Both the position numbers and the translations under genes were made by a program. 55,351 bases of DNA from an uncultured Prevotellaceae bacterium (GTDB taxonomy: Bacteria; Bacteroidota; Bacteroidia; Bacteroidales; Bacteroidaceae), in assembly GCA_902779455.1 (NCBI GenBank), contig CACZBS010000022.1, positions 1 through 55,351 on the forward strand, in the 5' to 3' direction. The notes beneath the pieces were generated by a model that did no database searches, was not told the origin of the DNA, and saw only the letters and a list, made by a program, of their open reading frames with translations. This document shows positions 22,754 through 33,436 of the stretch, in pieces (positions within the stretch are counted from its first letter, which is position 1; every line of letters begins with the position of its first letter).

Positions 22754-25189
22754 ATGCGACCAATCATCTTACCCCTGCTCGCAGCCCTCGCGCTGCCCAT
22801 GCAAGCCCAAGTGAACATCAACATCGACGCGCAGCAGCGCGGCCCGAAGATCAGCCCCACGCACTATGGCATCTTCTTCGAGGATATCAACCATGCAGCC
22901 GACGGCGGACTCTACGCCGAGCTCATCCGCAACCGCTCTTTCGAGGACGGTCCGCGCTATGGTCAGCCCGCCGACCTGCAAGGATGGTCGACGTATGCCG
23001 CTGCGCCCTCGCAGCTCGAGATGAAGCTCATCCAGCCCACCAAGAAGCAGCCCCTGCTGAATAAGGTGCAGCACAACGCCCTGCAGCTCAACATCGTAGC
23101 ATCGCCCGAACAGCCCGTCTGCCTGGTCAACGAGGGCTTCTGGGGCATCAACGCCGTGCAGGGTCGCACCTACCGCCTCTCGTTCTGGGCGAAAGGCAAA
23201 TATAAGGGCACGGTGAAGGCCACGCTCTGCAATCAAGACGGCTCTGCCCTGTACGCCCAGAGTGTGGTCAGCGCTTTTGTCGCTGACAAATCCTGGCGCA
23301 AATTCGAGACCACCCTCACCGCCGACGGCAACGACCCGAAGGCGCAGTTCGCACTCGTCTTCGACGGCGTCGGCACGGTCAACCTCGACGTCGTCAGCCT
23401 CTTCCCGCCGACGTTCCGCGGCCGCGAGAACGGCATGCGCCCCGACCTGGCCTCGATGCTCTGGCGGATGCACCCGAAGTTCATGCGCTTCCCCGGCGGA
23501 TGCTTCGTCGAGGGTCAAGAGAGTCCTGACAATGCGTTCCGATGGGAGCGCACCATCGGCCCCATCGAGGAGCGCGAGGGCCACTGGAACGTCAACTGGG
23601 GCTATCGCACCACCGACGGCATCGGCTTCCATGAATATCTGCAGCTGGCCGAGGACCTCGGCGCCAAGCCCCTCTACGTGGTCAACGTGGGACTCTGGCA
23701 TGGCGGCATGACCCCGCTCGACTCCATCCAGCCCTGGATCGACGAGACGCTCGCCGCCCTGGAGTATGCCAACGGTCCCGTCACGTCGAAGTATGGCGCC
23801 CTGCGTGCCAAGTATGGTCATCCCGAGCCTTTCAACATCGAGTATCTCGAGATTGGCAATGAGAACAACCAGCCTGACCCGCGCCAGCAGAGCGACCACT
23901 ACTATGACCGCTACGAGAAGTTCCGCCAGGCCATCCGCGCGAAGTATCCTGACATCAAGCTCATCGGCAACGTCGTGGCATGGGGCGACGACGACCCCAA
24001 GTGGGAGAGTAACTACCAGGTTGACCTGCTCGACGAGCACTATTATCGCAACCCCGCATGGTTTGCTGAGGCCTTCCATAAGTATGACTCCTACGACCGT
24101 CGCGGGCCGAAGATCTACGTCGGCGAGTATGCCGTGACCAACGGCTTCGGCGACCTCGGCAACATGAACGCCGCACTGGGCGAGGCCGTCTACATGATGG
24201 GCATGGAGAACAACTCCGACATCGTCCCCCTGAACTCCTATGCACCCATCTTCGTCAACGAGAACGATGCCAAGTGGCGCCCCGACATGATACGCTTCAA
24301 CTCGCACCAGGTGATGGGCACACCTTCCTACTACGTGCAGCAGCTCATGCCCCAGCATCTGGGCACTCAGGTGGTCAAGGTCAGCCAGGAGAACCCCTAT
24401 AAGGGTCGGAAGCAGAAGCAGATCACGCCTGCAAAGAGCTACTCGGGCTTCGGCACCTGGGGCACCCAGGCCTCGTTTGCCGGCCGCAGCAATGGCCAGC
24501 CTGAGTTCGTCTATGGCGACTGGCGCAAGAACGCCGACGGCACCGTCAGCCAGACCGGCCGTCGCGAGGCTACCATCTGTCTGGAGCGTAACATCGTCAA
24601 CAGCGACCACTACACCCTGAAATACCGGGCCCGCAAGGACCGCGGCGCCGAGGGCTTCCTCATCATCTTCAACTATGTCGACGAGCGCAACTACTGCTGG
24701 CTGAACATCGGCGGATGGGGCAACACCCTCCATGCCATCGAGCAGATCTCGGGCGGCGGCAAGCTGCAGACCGTCGAGACGCGCGGCCACGTTGAGGACG
24801 GCCGATGGTACGACGTGACGCTCACCGTCAGCGGCGACTCGGTCAAGGCATGGCTCGACGACGAGCTCCTCTTCGACACCGTCCTGAAGCAGGATCTCTC
24901 GAAGGGCGTCTTCTCATCTGCCACCATCGACGACCAGTCGGGCGAGCTCATCGTCAAGGTCTGCAACACGGGCGACGAGCGCACCACGGCTCAGCTCAAC
25001 CTGAAGAACTTCCGTGCCCGTGAGGCCCGTCTGGTCCGTCTCGCCGCCAACGATGGCATGGACGAGAACACCCTCCAGCAGCCCACGAACATCTATCCCA
25101 CGGAGCAGACCCTCTCGCCCGAGAGTGCCGACCGCCTGCTAGTCGAGATTCCGGCCTATTCGCTTAACATCATCCGCATCAAGAAATGA
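22754..25189 (+). CDS. GH51 alpha-L-arabinofuranosidase with C-terminal sandwich domain
   Basis: 811 residues; signal peptide MRPIILPLLAALALPMQAQ. An N-terminal carbohydrate-binding-like part (ISPTHYGIFFEDINHAADGG onward) leads to the GH51 barrel. PKFMRFPGGCFVEGQ is followed by acid/base Glu370 in EIGNEN and nucleophile Glu458 in YVGEYAV. Between ~560 and 740 lies a concanavalin-like domain (YGDWRKNADGTVSQTGRREA ... WLNIGGWGN). It is related to the preceding GH51 but lacks its propeller part. The next gene overlaps by four bases (ATGA). Likely substrate: arabinofuranosyl side chains of pectin. Confidence 0.94.
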   Translation: MRPIILPLLAALALPMQAQVNINIDAQQRGPKISPTHYGIFFEDINHAADGGLYAELIRNRSFEDGPRYGQPADLQGWSTYAAAPSQLEMKLIQPTKKQPLLNKVQHNALQLNIVASPEQPVCLVNEGFWGINAVQGRTYRLSFWAKGKYKGTVKATLCNQDGSALYAQSVVSAFVADKSWRKFETTLTADGNDPKAQFALVFDGVGTVNLDVVSLFPPTFRGRENGMRPDLASMLWRMHPKFMRFPGGCFVEGQESPDNAFRWERTIGPIEEREGHWNVNWGYRTTDGIGFHEYLQLAEDLGAKPLYVVNVGLWHGGMTPLDSIQPWIDETLAALEYANGPVTSKYGALRAKYGHPEPFNIEYLEIGNENNQPDPRQQSDHYYDRYEKFRQAIRAKYPDIKLIGNVVAWGDDDPKWESNYQVDLLDEHYYRNPAWFAEAFHKYDSYDRRGPKIYVGEYAVTNGFGDLGNMNAALGEAVYMMGMENNSDIVPLNSYAPIFVNENDAKWRPDMIRFNSHQVMGTPSYYVQQLMPQHLGTQVVKVSQENPYKGRKQKQITPAKSYSGFGTWGTQASFAGRSNGQPEFVYGDWRKNADGTVSQTGRREATICLERNIVNSDHYTLKYRARKDRGAEGFLIIFNYVDERNYCWLNIGGWGNTLHAIEQISGGGKLQTVETRGHVEDGRWYDVTLTVSGDSVKAWLDDELLFDTVLKQDLSKGVFSSATIDDQSGELIVKVCNTGDERTTAQLNLKNFRAREARLVRLAANDGMDENTLQQPTNIYPTEQTLSPESADRLLVEIPAYSLNIIRIKK

Positions 25190-26145
25190 AAAGACAAATT
25201 CTGCTCATCGCCGCAGCATTCTGCATGACTGCCTCGGCACAGAAGAACCCCATCCTGCCCGAGCTGCACGCCGACCCGGAGGTGCTGGCCGACGGCGGAC
25301 GCTATTACATCTACTCCACGACCGACGGAGCGCCGGGCTGGGGCGGCTACTACTTCACCTGCTACTCGTCGAAGAACCTCCGGCAGTGGCAGTACGAGGG
25401 CATCATCCTCGACCTGAAGAAGGACACGCGCTGGGCCCGCGGCAACGCCTGGGCGCCGGCCATCGAGCGCAAGAATGGCAAGTACTACTTCTATTATAGT
25501 GGCGACCAGGGCGAGCGCAAGGCCATCGGCGTGGCCATCGCCGACTCGCCCACCGGGCCCTTCCGCGACTTCGGCGAACCTATCGTCGACTTCCGTCCCA
25601 AGGGCGTCAAGGGCGGTCAGCAGATCGACGTCGACGTCTTCACCGACGACGACGGCCAGAGCTATCTCTACTGGGGCAACGGCTACATGGCCGGCGCCAA
25701 GCTCAACGCCGACATGACCTCGATCGACACCACCACCGTCACCGTGCTCACCCCGCGCGGCGGCACCCTCCAGGACTATGCCTACCGCGAGGGCACCTAC
25801 GTCTTCAAGCGCCGTGGCATCTACTATTTCCTCTGGAGCGTCGACGACACGGGCTCGCCTAACTACCATGTCGCCTACGGCACGGCCACGTCGCCCCTCG
25901 GCCCCATTACCGTGGCCCCGGAGCCCGTCATCCTGCAGCAGCGGCCCGAGGAGAAGATCTTCGGCCCGGCCCACAACTCGGTGCTGCAGGTGCCCGGCAA
26001 GGACAAGTGGTACGTCGTCTATCATCGCATCAACCCCGCCTACATCGACAAGAAGGACGGCCCCGGCTTCCATCGTGAGGTCTGCATCGACCCCATGACG
26101 TTCGACAAGGACGGCCGCATCCTGCCCGTGACGCCGACGAAGTGA
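25186..26145 (+). CDS. GH43 family glycosidase
   Basis: 319 residues with a short signal peptide (ILLIAAAFCMTASAQ). A single five-bladed propeller domain carries the three GH43 acidic residues: Asp30 in HADPEV, Asp148 in QIDVDVFTDDDG, and Glu202 in YREGTYVFKR. Likely an arabinofuranosidase or related exo-enzyme. Translational coupling (ATGA) to the GH51 gene upstream links it to arabinan breakdown. A 93-bp gap filled with a 7-nt tandem repeat separates it from the next GH43. Confidence 0.92.
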   Translation: MKRQILLIAAAFCMTASAQKNPILPELHADPEVLADGGRYYIYSTTDGAPGWGGYYFTCYSSKNLRQWQYEGIILDLKKDTRWARGNAWAPAIERKNGKYYFYYSGDQGERKAIGVAIADSPTGPFRDFGEPIVDFRPKGVKGGQQIDVDVFTDDDGQSYLYWGNGYMAGAKLNADMTSIDTTTVTVLTPRGGTLQDYAYREGTYVFKRRGIYYFLWSVDDTGSPNYHVAYGTATSPLGPITVAPEPVILQQRPEEKIFGPAHNSVLQVPGKDKWYVVYHRINPAYIDKKDGPGFHREVCIDPMTFDKDGRILPVTPTK

Positions 26146-26236
26146 TTGATGATTGAAGATTGAAGATTGAAGATTGATAATTGATGATTGAAGATTGAAG
26201 ATTGATGATTGAAGGTTGAAGATTGAAAACTGAAGA
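26143..26236 (+). repeat. 7-nt tandem repeat array (GATTGAA) between two GH43 genes
   Basis: About 13 imperfect copies of ATTGAAG/ATTGATG fill the entire gap from the stop of one GH43 to the ATG of the next. It is the longest heptamer array of the window and sits inside an otherwise tightly packed operon. Confidence 0.85.
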
Positions 26237-26238
26237 AT

Positions 26239-29043
26239 ATGAAACGCCTGTTTTTATCATTGATTATTTGCCATCTGGCTATTGGCTACGCCATGGCACA
26301 GACCGAGCTGACCTCGCAGGAGGCCAAGACACTCTACAAGAACACCTCCAAGCGATGGACCAGCGTGCACGACCCGTCAGTCGTGTATGAGCCCAACACG
26401 AAGCGCTACTACATCTTCGGCTCCCACAAGGCCGGGGCCTGGACCACCGACCTGCAGAACTGGACCTGGGCCGCACCCACATGGTCGCCCGACGACAACG
26501 CCAAGGCCTTCGTCACGCCCGAGGTGAAGAAGGTCAAGAAGGGCGGCGTGGAGGTCGATATGCCCGCGTTCAGCGCCTACGACTGGTCGAAGCGCACCGA
26601 TGCCGGCTACGACATCAATGGCAACATGTGGGCCCCCGACGTCATCTGGAACCCCGTGCTGAAGCGCTGGTGCATGTATCTGAGCATCAACGGTGACGCC
26701 TGGCATTCGAGCATCATCCTGCTCACGTCCGTCAGCATCCAGGGCCCCTATAAGTATCAGGCCCCCGTCGTCATCAGCGGTTTCGACAACGGCAGCCACT
26801 CGTTCAAGGACACCGATGTGCCCCTCGTGCTGGGCAACATCAGCACCCTGCCCTCGCGCTACAACACGTGGGCCTCGATACGGACCCCCAGCTGGCCCAA
26901 CAACATCGACCCCTGCGTCTTCTATGATGAGGAGGGCAAGCTCTGGATGGCCTATGGCTCATGGTCGGGCGGCATCTTCATGCTCGAGCTCGACGAGGAG
27001 ACCGGCCTGCGCGACTACGACGTCACTTACCCCGTCAGCACCAACAGCGACCCCTACTTCGGCAAGCGTATCGCCGGCGGCTACTACGTCTCGGGCGAAG
27101 GCCCCTACATCGAGCACATCGGCGACTACTACTATCTCTTCATGTCCTACGGCGGACTCGACCAGAAGGGCGGCTACGAGATGCGCGTCTTCCGCTCCGA
27201 GAAGCCCGACGGCCCCTACAAGGATCCGGGTGGCCGCGACGCCATCTTCACCAGCTATGCCCTCAACTTCGGTCCCAATGCCGCAGCCCGCGGCGCCAAG
27301 CTGCTGGGTCCCTACAGCGACTGGGGCTACATGCCGCAGGGCGAGCGTGCACAGGGCCACAACTCGATCATCCATGCCGACGACGGCCGCACCTATCTCG
27401 TCTATCACACCCGCTTCTGCAATGCCGACAAGGAGAATGACGAGGGCCATCAGGTGCGCACCCACCAGGTGTTCCTCAACAAGCAGGGCTGGCTTTGTGC
27501 CGCGCCGTTCGAGTATAACGGCGAGACCCTGACCGACGCCGACATCGCCTCCACGCAGCCCTTCACCGCCGACGAGCTCGCCGGCACTTATCAGTTGCTC
27601 GTCCATAAGTTTGGCAATGACCACAACAACCTCGAGCAGGTAGAGCCCGTCACGATTACCCTCACCGCCGACGGCAAGGTAACCGGCGACCGCATCGGCT
27701 CATGGAGCATCACCGAGGGCACCGGCTACATCATGCTCACCGTCGGTGGCGTCGTCTATCATGGCGTCGTCTTCGAGGAGACGATGGACTATCGCAACAC
27801 CCACGCCGTCGCCATCACCGCCCTGTCGACCGGTGGCGTGGGCCTCTGGGCCTACAAGCTGCATCCCAAGTATGCCCTGGCCTGGCAGCTGAACAACCAG
27901 ACCGTGCCCGTGGTCAACAACCAGCAGGTCAGCCGCAACATCGACCTCTACAGCATCAACCAGCATGTCGACAACGTCGATGTCAGCTGGACCAGCAGCC
28001 AGCCTGCCATCATCTCGGAATATGGCCGATATAATCCCGCCGGACTCACCGACGACACGCCCGTGACGCTCTCCGTCAGGCTCAGCACCGCCGGCTACTA
28101 CTGGGCCCGCGACTACGAGGTCAGTGCCCTCTCTGAGGAGAATGCCAAGGCCACGGCCGACTGGCAGACGGGCATGCTGGCCCACTACGGCTTCGACGAC
28201 ACCAGCCTCGAGAACACCTTCGACGCCAGTCAGAAGGCCATGCTGCAGCGCCAGGGCTCGACGGCCCGCCCGACCCTCGACGATCAGGAGCAGCTGCGCA
28301 ACGGCAGCGTCGTCCACCTCAACCCCGGCGGCAACGGCAAGGAGAGCTACGTCACGATGCCCAACCCCCTGAAGGGACTGCAGCTCGACAATGGCGCCAC
28401 GCTTGCCTTCTACGTCAAGCGCGCCGACAACAATCTCTGGGATGCCCTCTTCGGCTTCGTCAACGGCGACGCCCGCCTCTATATGACCGGCAATCTCTAC
28501 ACAGGCTTTAACGACGGCGCCGGCACATGGCTCGACATCAACCATCCCTCGACCGTCACGCCCGGCACGCTCGCCACCGACCGCTGGCAGTTCGTCGTCG
28601 TCACCTTCCAGCGCACGGCCACCAGCGCCACGGGCGGCATCAGCGTCTACGTCGACGGCGTGACGAAGCGCAACGACCGCTTCAACGGCAGCCTCAACGG
28701 ACAGACCGTCACCACCAAGCAAGGCTTCGACTACAACCGCATCGTCGACCACCTCGCCGCCAGCCCCAACCTCTATCTCGGCTACGGTTCCTTCTGGGGC
28801 TCGCCCGACGCCCGCTTCGACGACGTCATGGTCTTCGACCGCGCCCTCTCGCTGACCGAGGTCATGGCCCTGCGCCAGATGACCGACCGCGTCTTCGACT
28901 TCTCCTCGCTGGCCAGCGGTGTCGCGTCTGTCATGATGCCCATGCCGGCCCCCACGGCCGTCTACGACCTCCAGGGCCGCCGCGTCGGTCAGCCCTCACG
29001 TGGCCTCTATATTGTCAATGGTAAGAAAATCGTCATCAAATGA
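26239..29043 (+). CDS. GH43 arabinan endo-1,5-alpha-L-arabinosidase-like, multidomain, with C-terminal sorting-type signal
   Basis: 934 residues. Signal peptide MKRLFLSLIICHLAIGYAMAQ, then a GH43 propeller to ~residue 410 (Asp45 in VHDPSVVYE; NNIDPCVFYDEEG; SGEGPYIEH). A small barrel typical of the C-terminal domain of endo-arabinanases follows (GTYQLLVHKFGN ... VVYHGVVFEETMDYRN). Next come an Ig-like region (WTSSQPAIISEYGRYNPAG), a LamG-type domain (~650-880, with FDDVMVFDRALSLTEVMAL), and the C-terminal end VYDLQGRRVGQPSRGLYIVN. That last part resembles type IX secretion type A signals, so surface attachment or release is likely. It would cut the alpha-1,5-arabinan backbone. Confidence 0.9.
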   Translation: MKRLFLSLIICHLAIGYAMAQTELTSQEAKTLYKNTSKRWTSVHDPSVVYEPNTKRYYIFGSHKAGAWTTDLQNWTWAAPTWSPDDNAKAFVTPEVKKVKKGGVEVDMPAFSAYDWSKRTDAGYDINGNMWAPDVIWNPVLKRWCMYLSINGDAWHSSIILLTSVSIQGPYKYQAPVVISGFDNGSHSFKDTDVPLVLGNISTLPSRYNTWASIRTPSWPNNIDPCVFYDEEGKLWMAYGSWSGGIFMLELDEETGLRDYDVTYPVSTNSDPYFGKRIAGGYYVSGEGPYIEHIGDYYYLFMSYGGLDQKGGYEMRVFRSEKPDGPYKDPGGRDAIFTSYALNFGPNAAARGAKLLGPYSDWGYMPQGERAQGHNSIIHADDGRTYLVYHTRFCNADKENDEGHQVRTHQVFLNKQGWLCAAPFEYNGETLTDADIASTQPFTADELAGTYQLLVHKFGNDHNNLEQVEPVTITLTADGKVTGDRIGSWSITEGTGYIMLTVGGVVYHGVVFEETMDYRNTHAVAITALSTGGVGLWAYKLHPKYALAWQLNNQTVPVVNNQQVSRNIDLYSINQHVDNVDVSWTSSQPAIISEYGRYNPAGLTDDTPVTLSVRLSTAGYYWARDYEVSALSEENAKATADWQTGMLAHYGFDDTSLENTFDASQKAMLQRQGSTARPTLDDQEQLRNGSVVHLNPGGNGKESYVTMPNPLKGLQLDNGATLAFYVKRADNNLWDALFGFVNGDARLYMTGNLYTGFNDGAGTWLDINHPSTVTPGTLATDRWQFVVVTFQRTATSATGGISVYVDGVTKRNDRFNGSLNGQTVTTKQGFDYNRIVDHLAASPNLYLGYGSFWGSPDARFDDVMVFDRALSLTEVMALRQMTDRVFDFSSLASGVASVMMPMPAPTAVYDLQGRRVGQPSRGLYIVNGKKIVIK

Positions 29044-30332
29044 ATAAGAAGCATATCCTCTGGGTGCTCATCGCACTCCTCGCCGTCGCCCCCGTGACGG
29101 CCAAGAAGAAGCAGGCCAGACAGCTCTCCGACCGCGAATACTGGTGCGAGCAGGCCTACAAGATGGCTCAGCCCGTGCTCGAGAACATGGCCAAGGGCGA
29201 GCTGCAGAAGAACATGCAGACCGAGTTCTCGCCATCCTTCGACAACCGCAACCGCAAGGTCGTCTACATGGAGACCTTCGGCCGACTCATGGCCGGCATC
29301 GCACCCTGGCTCGCACTGCCCGACAGTGTGGCCGGCGGTTCAGCCGCCGACGCGAAGGAGGCGGACATGCGCCGCCAGCTGCGCCAGTGGGCCCTCGCGT
29401 CCTACAAGAACTCCGTCGACCCCCAGTCGCCCGACTATCTCTGCTGGGGCGTCTCAGGACAGAACCTGGTCGACGCCGCCTACATCGCCGAGTCGTTCAT
29501 CCGTGCCTACGACCAGCTCTGGCTACCCCTGGACGACGTGACCAAGCAGCGCTACATTGCTGAGTTCAAGAAGCTGCGCTCCATCGAGCCGCCCTACACC
29601 AACTGGTTCCTCTTCTCCTCCACCATCGAGAGCTTCATCGCCAAGGCCGCCGGACTGAAGGAGTACGACGACTTCCGCGTGATGATGACCATCCGCAAGG
29701 TCGAGGAGTGGTACGTCGGCGACGGATGGTATGCTGACGGGCCCGTCTTCGCCTTCGACTATTACTCCAGCTACGTCTTCCATGCCATGTATCTCGAGAC
29801 CCTCCAGAACATGATCGACGCCCGCGCCAACACCCGCCTGGAGTATCAGAAGTACTACGACCGCGCACTCAAGCGAGCCCAGAAGTTCGCCATCATCCTC
29901 GAACGGTTCATCTCGCCCGAGGGCACCTTCCCCGTCATCGGACGCTCAACGCCCTACCGCCTCGCCGCCATGCAGCCCCTGGCTCTCATGGCCTGGTACG
30001 ACAAACTGCCCAAGGACCTCAGCCGTGGTCAGGTGCGCGCTGCCCTGACGAAGGTCATGCACCGCATGTACGACGAGCAGCAGAACTACAACGAGGGCGG
30101 ATTCCTCACCATCGGATTCTGCGGCTCCCAGCCCGAGACGGCCGACTGGTACACCAACAACGGCTCGCTCTACATGACCTCACTCTCGCTCATGCCTCTC
30201 GGACTGCCCGCCGACCATCCCTTCTGGACCGACGCCGCCGAGCCCTGGACGCAGGTGAAGGCCTGGGGCGGTCAGCCCTTCCCCAAGGACCACCGCTGGG
30301 CCGACGACATCCAGACCCGCGACCGCTGGTGA
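29040..30332 (+). CDS. DUF2264 family glycosidase (GH154)
   Basis: 430 residues with a signal peptide (ILWVLIALLAVAPVTA). It shows the DUF2264 pattern: YMETFGRLMAGIAPWL, CWGVSGQNLVDAAYIAESFI, NWFLFSSTIESFI, YVGDGWYADGPVFAFDYYSS, FPVIGRSTPYRLAA. These proteins are (alpha/alpha)-barrel enzymes assigned to GH154, with beta-glucuronidase activity reported on rhamnogalacturonan-type material. The start overlaps the stop of the GH43 gene by four bases. It is the last gene of the operon; a hairpin repeat follows. Exact substrate not shown by sequence. Confidence 0.9.
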   Translation: MNKKHILWVLIALLAVAPVTAKKKQARQLSDREYWCEQAYKMAQPVLENMAKGELQKNMQTEFSPSFDNRNRKVVYMETFGRLMAGIAPWLALPDSVAGGSAADAKEADMRRQLRQWALASYKNSVDPQSPDYLCWGVSGQNLVDAAYIAESFIRAYDQLWLPLDDVTKQRYIAEFKKLRSIEPPYTNWFLFSSTIESFIAKAAGLKEYDDFRVMMTIRKVEEWYVGDGWYADGPVFAFDYYSSYVFHAMYLETLQNMIDARANTRLEYQKYYDRALKRAQKFAIILERFISPEGTFPVIGRSTPYRLAAMQPLALMAWYDKLPKDLSRGQVRAALTKVMHRMYDEQQNYNEGGFLTIGFCGSQPETADWYTNNGSLYMTSLSLMPLGLPADHPFWTDAAEPWTQVKAWGGQPFPKDHRWADDIQTRDRW

Positions 30333-30410
30333 TTTGTCAATAAATTTCTAATTTTTTGTCAAGTATTTACAACCGACTGATAATCAATATGGTTGTGCGT
30401 CGCTAAAAAA

Positions 30411-30492
30411 GAAGCGGTGCTTCTCGATGAAAAAAGCGGTGCTTCTCGGCCCGAGAAGTGCCGCTTTTTGGGTCGAAAAGCGCCGCTTCTTT
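30411..30492. repeat. Intergenic hairpin repeat, copy 2 (GCGGTGCTTTTCG family)
   Basis: The same repeat as at 19961, here in the opposite orientation with a left flank that resembles the right flank of the other copies (ACAACCGACTGATAATCAATA at 30370-30390). It forms strong stem-loops and could act as terminator of the GH154 operon. The rest of the 316-bp gap holds only the GH95 promoter. Confidence 0.8.
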
Positions 30493-30611
30493 CAGAATAA
30501 CCCTGCCGCTGTTAAGAAAAATGACAGTCTTATGGTGTCCCGTAGACCGTGAAGTTAAGGAATCACCCCAATTATTTGGCGTCGCCATGGTGATTTTTCC
30601 GGGAAAATGAT

Positions 30612-30619
30612 TATCTTTG
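30612..30619 (+). promoter_or_regulatory. -7 element of the GH95 gene
   Basis: TATCTTTG lies 29 bp before the first ATG of GH95. Confidence 0.6.
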
Positions 30620-30648
30620 CAATCTAAAACGAATCACAAGACCTTGAT

Positions 30649-33144
30649 ATGACAATGAAGAAAAATCTACTGCTGACCCTTTTCGCCCTGCTGACCACAT
30701 TGGCAGCCAAGGCCGACCCGTCCTGTCTCACCCTCAGTTATGACCGCCCCGCCGCACAATGGCTCGAGGCCCTGCCCATAGGCAACAGCCACCTGGGGGC
30801 GATGGTCTATGGCGGCACCGACGTTGAGGAGATCCAGCTCAACGAGGAGACCTTCTGGAGCGGCGGACCCTACAACAACAACAGCACCGAGGCGCTGGCC
30901 CATCTCGACGAGGTGCGCCGCCTCATCTTCGCCGACCGCGAGCGCGAGGCCTACGACCTGCTTGAGAAGCACTTCATGCGCAAGCCCTACGGCATGCGCT
31001 ATCTGCCCCTCGGCAGCGTCAGGCTGCAGCTGGGCCATCGCGACGTCAGCGACTACCGGCGTCGGCTCGATCTCAGCAGCGCCGTGGCCTCGGTCGGCTA
31101 CGACTGCGACGGCGTCCGCTATGAGCGCCGCCTCTTCGCCTCGCAGGCTGACAACGTCATTGCCCTTCAGCTCAAGGCCAGCCGCCGCGGCGCCCTGTCG
31201 TTCACCGTTGGCTATGCGGGCGAGCTGGCCGAGAGGGTCTTCCCCCTGGCCGCCCATGGCGGCAACCGCTCGGTCTATCAGCTTAGCGCCACGGTGAAGA
31301 ACGTGGAGCAGGAGGGCGTCGAGGGCGCACTGACGGCCGACGTCCGCGTGGAGGTGGAGACCGACGGACAGGTCAGCCTCGACGGCGAGGCGCTCCGCGT
31401 CGACGGTGCCACCGAGGCCACCCTGCGCATCGTCGCCGCCACCAACTACGTCAACTACCACGACGTCAGCGCCGACCCCGTGCACAGGAACAACGAGGTG
31501 CTGGGCAGCGTGCGCCGCCTCTCGTTCGACAAGCTGCTGAAGCGACATCTGAAGAAATATCAGGAGCAGTTCGGCCGCGTCAGCCTCCAGCTGCCCCGCT
31601 CCGACGCCTCGTCGAAGGACACCGACCGACGGCTGGCCGACTTTGCCCGCGGCTGTGAGCGCGGCGAGCCCGACCTCGACCTCGTCGCCCTGATGTTCCA
31701 GTTCGGACGCTATCTGCTCATCTCCAGCTCGCAGCCCGGCGGTCAGCCCGCCAACCTGCAGGGCGTCTGGAACGACAAGATGAACGCGCCGTGGGACTCG
31801 AAGTACACGATCAACATCAACACCGAGATGAACTACTGGCCGGCTGACCCGTGCAACCTCGCCGAGACGCAGCAGCCGCTCTTCGACATGCTCCGCGACC
31901 TCAGCCAGACGGGCGCCGCCACGGCCCGCACGCTCTACGGCTGCGGCGGATGGACCGCCCACCACAACACCGACCTGTGGCGCGTCACGGGGCCCGTCGA
32001 CGGCACCACCTGGGGCATCTTCCCCACGGGCGGACCCTGGCTGACGACCCATATCTGGCAACATTACCTCTACTCGGGCGACCGCGACTTCCTCCGCCGC
32101 AACTTCGACGTCATGCGCGGTGCGGCCGACTTCCTGCTCGACTTCCTCCAGCGCGACCCGCGCACGGGGTGGCTCATGACCGTGCCGACCGTCTCGCCCG
32201 AGCACGGGCCGAAGGGCAAGGGCACGACCGTGACGGCCGGCTCGACGATGGACAATCAGATCGTCTTCGACGTGCTCTCGAACGTGCGACGCGCCATGCA
32301 GGTGCTCGCCATCGACGACGCGGCCTATGCCCGGCGCCTGGACGAGGCCATCGCCCAGCTGCCGCCGATGCAGATCGGGCGCTACGGCCAGCTGCAGGAG
32401 TGGCTCATTGACGCTGACGACCCGAAGGATGAGCACCGCCATATCTCGCATCTCTACGGCCTCTATCCCTCCAATCAGATCTCGCCCCGACAGCATCCCG
32501 AGCTCTTTGCCGCCGCTGCCACGACGCTGCGCCAGCGAGGCGACATGGCCACGGGCTGGAGCCTGGGATGGAAGATCAACTTCTGGGCACGCATGCTCGA
32601 CGGCGACCATGCCTTCCGCATCATCTCGAACATGCTCCACCTGCTGCCCGGCGATGACCAGAAGGAGCAGTATCCCGACGGACGCACCTATCCCAACCTC
32701 TTCGACGCCCACCCGCCTTTCCAGATCGACGGCAACTTCGGCATGACGGCCGGCGTGGCCGAGATGCTCGTCCAGAGCCACGACGGCGCGCTGCAGCTGT
32801 TGCCTGCCCTGCCCGAGGCATGGGAGGAAGGCGCCGTCAGCGGCCTCCGGGCCCGCGGCGGCTTCGAGGTCAGCATCAGTTGGGACGATGCCCGCCTGGA
32901 GGAGGCCACCGTCGTCAGCCACCTCGGCGGCACCGTCCGCCTGCGCTCCTACGTGCCCCTGAAGGGCAAGGGCCTCCGTCCGGCCGCAGGCGACTGCCCC
33001 AACGACTTCATGCGCCCGGCCAGCGTCTCCCAGCCGCTGCGCTCGGCCGAGCTGTCCGCCGTCGACATGCCCCGCCTCCGCCCCGTCTACGAATACGACC
33101 TCGACACGCAGCCCGGACGCAGCTATAGGGTTTGGTCGGATTAA
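30649..33144 (+). CDS. Glycoside hydrolase family 95
   Basis: 831 residues; start at 30649, or two codons later at 30655, where [20 protein letters not shown] forms the signal peptide. GH95 pattern: N-terminal beta domain beginning [28 protein letters not shown], then the (alpha/alpha)6 barrel with [34 protein letters not shown], and [45 protein letters not shown] marks the C-terminal part of the barrel. Members are alpha-L-fucosidases or alpha-L-galactosidases. In a pectin setting it could remove fucose or L-galactose from rhamnogalacturonan II or xyloglucan. It has its own promoter. Confidence 0.93.
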   Translation: MTMKKNLLLTLFALLTTLAAKADPSCLTLSYDRPAAQWLEALPIGNSHLGAMVYGGTDVEEIQLNEETFWSGGPYNNNSTEALAHLDEVRRLIFADREREAYDLLEKHFMRKPYGMRYLPLGSVRLQLGHRDVSDYRRRLDLSSAVASVGYDCDGVRYERRLFASQADNVIALQLKASRRGALSFTVGYAGELAERVFPLAAHGGNRSVYQLSATVKNVEQEGVEGALTADVRVEVETDGQVSLDGEALRVDGATEATLRIVAATNYVNYHDVSADPVHRNNEVLGSVRRLSFDKLLKRHLKKYQEQFGRVSLQLPRSDASSKDTDRRLADFARGCERGEPDLDLVALMFQFGRYLLISSSQPGGQPANLQGVWNDKMNAPWDSKYTININTEMNYWPADPCNLAETQQPLFDMLRDLSQTGAATARTLYGCGGWTAHHNTDLWRVTGPVDGTTWGIFPTGGPWLTTHIWQHYLYSGDRDFLRRNFDVMRGAADFLLDFLQRDPRTGWLMTVPTVSPEHGPKGKGTTVTAGSTMDNQIVFDVLSNVRRAMQVLAIDDAAYARRLDEAIAQLPPMQIGRYGQLQEWLIDADDPKDEHRHISHLYGLYPSNQISPRQHPELFAAAATTLRQRGDMATGWSLGWKINFWARMLDGDHAFRIISNMLHLLPGDDQKEQYPDGRTYPNLFDAHPPFQIDGNFGMTAGVAEMLVQSHDGALQLLPALPEAWEEGAVSGLRARGGFEVSISWDDARLEEATVVSHLGGTVRLRSYVPLKGKGLRPAAGDCPNDFMRPASVSQPLRSAELSAVDMPRLRPVYEYDLDTQPGRSYRVWSD

Positions 33145-33181
33145 ATATTGACAAGTCATATACAGCCAGCGGACAAGGCGC

Positions 33182-33299
33182 CAGCCGCTCCCCTCCCTTC
33201 AAGGGGAGGGGCTGGGGGTGGGGTCTCTAACTATCTCCGCCTAAAGGATATACAGACCCCACCCCCGACCCCTCCCCTTGAAGGGAGGGGAGCGGCTGC
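33182..33299. repeat. Inverted pair of a GC-rich repeat (CTCCCCTCCC...GGGGTGGGG)
   Basis: Arms at 33182-33225 and 33253-33299 are nearly perfect inverted copies (GCCGCTCCCCTCCC with GGGAGGGGAGCGGC at the outer ends). Together they form a stem of more than 40 bp. The same sequence family recurs at 44252-44574 and 54661-54709. The gap contains no gene; a promoter for kduI follows. Confidence 0.85.
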
Positions 33300-33436
33300 G
33301 CATCGTATTTCCATCATTTCCGTCATGTGAATACTTTTGTCTATACTCCTAAACTCCAAAGACGATGCAGAGTTCGCTAAGTATTAATCTATTTTAAAAC
33401 GTATAAGAAATAGCGCAGGATATGAAATATATTTTG

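Noticed and set aside
30403-30588. Small open frame containing the LFDPKSGTSRAEKHRF peptide, with relatives at the other hairpin repeats
   Set aside because: Similar peptides appear at all four copies only because the DNA repeat is conserved. Start codons and ribosome sites are not conserved.
33148-33330. 60-codon open frame after GH95
   Set aside because: It consists of the translated GC-rich inverted repeat (PSRGGAGGGV / PPPTPPLEGRG) and is not a gene.
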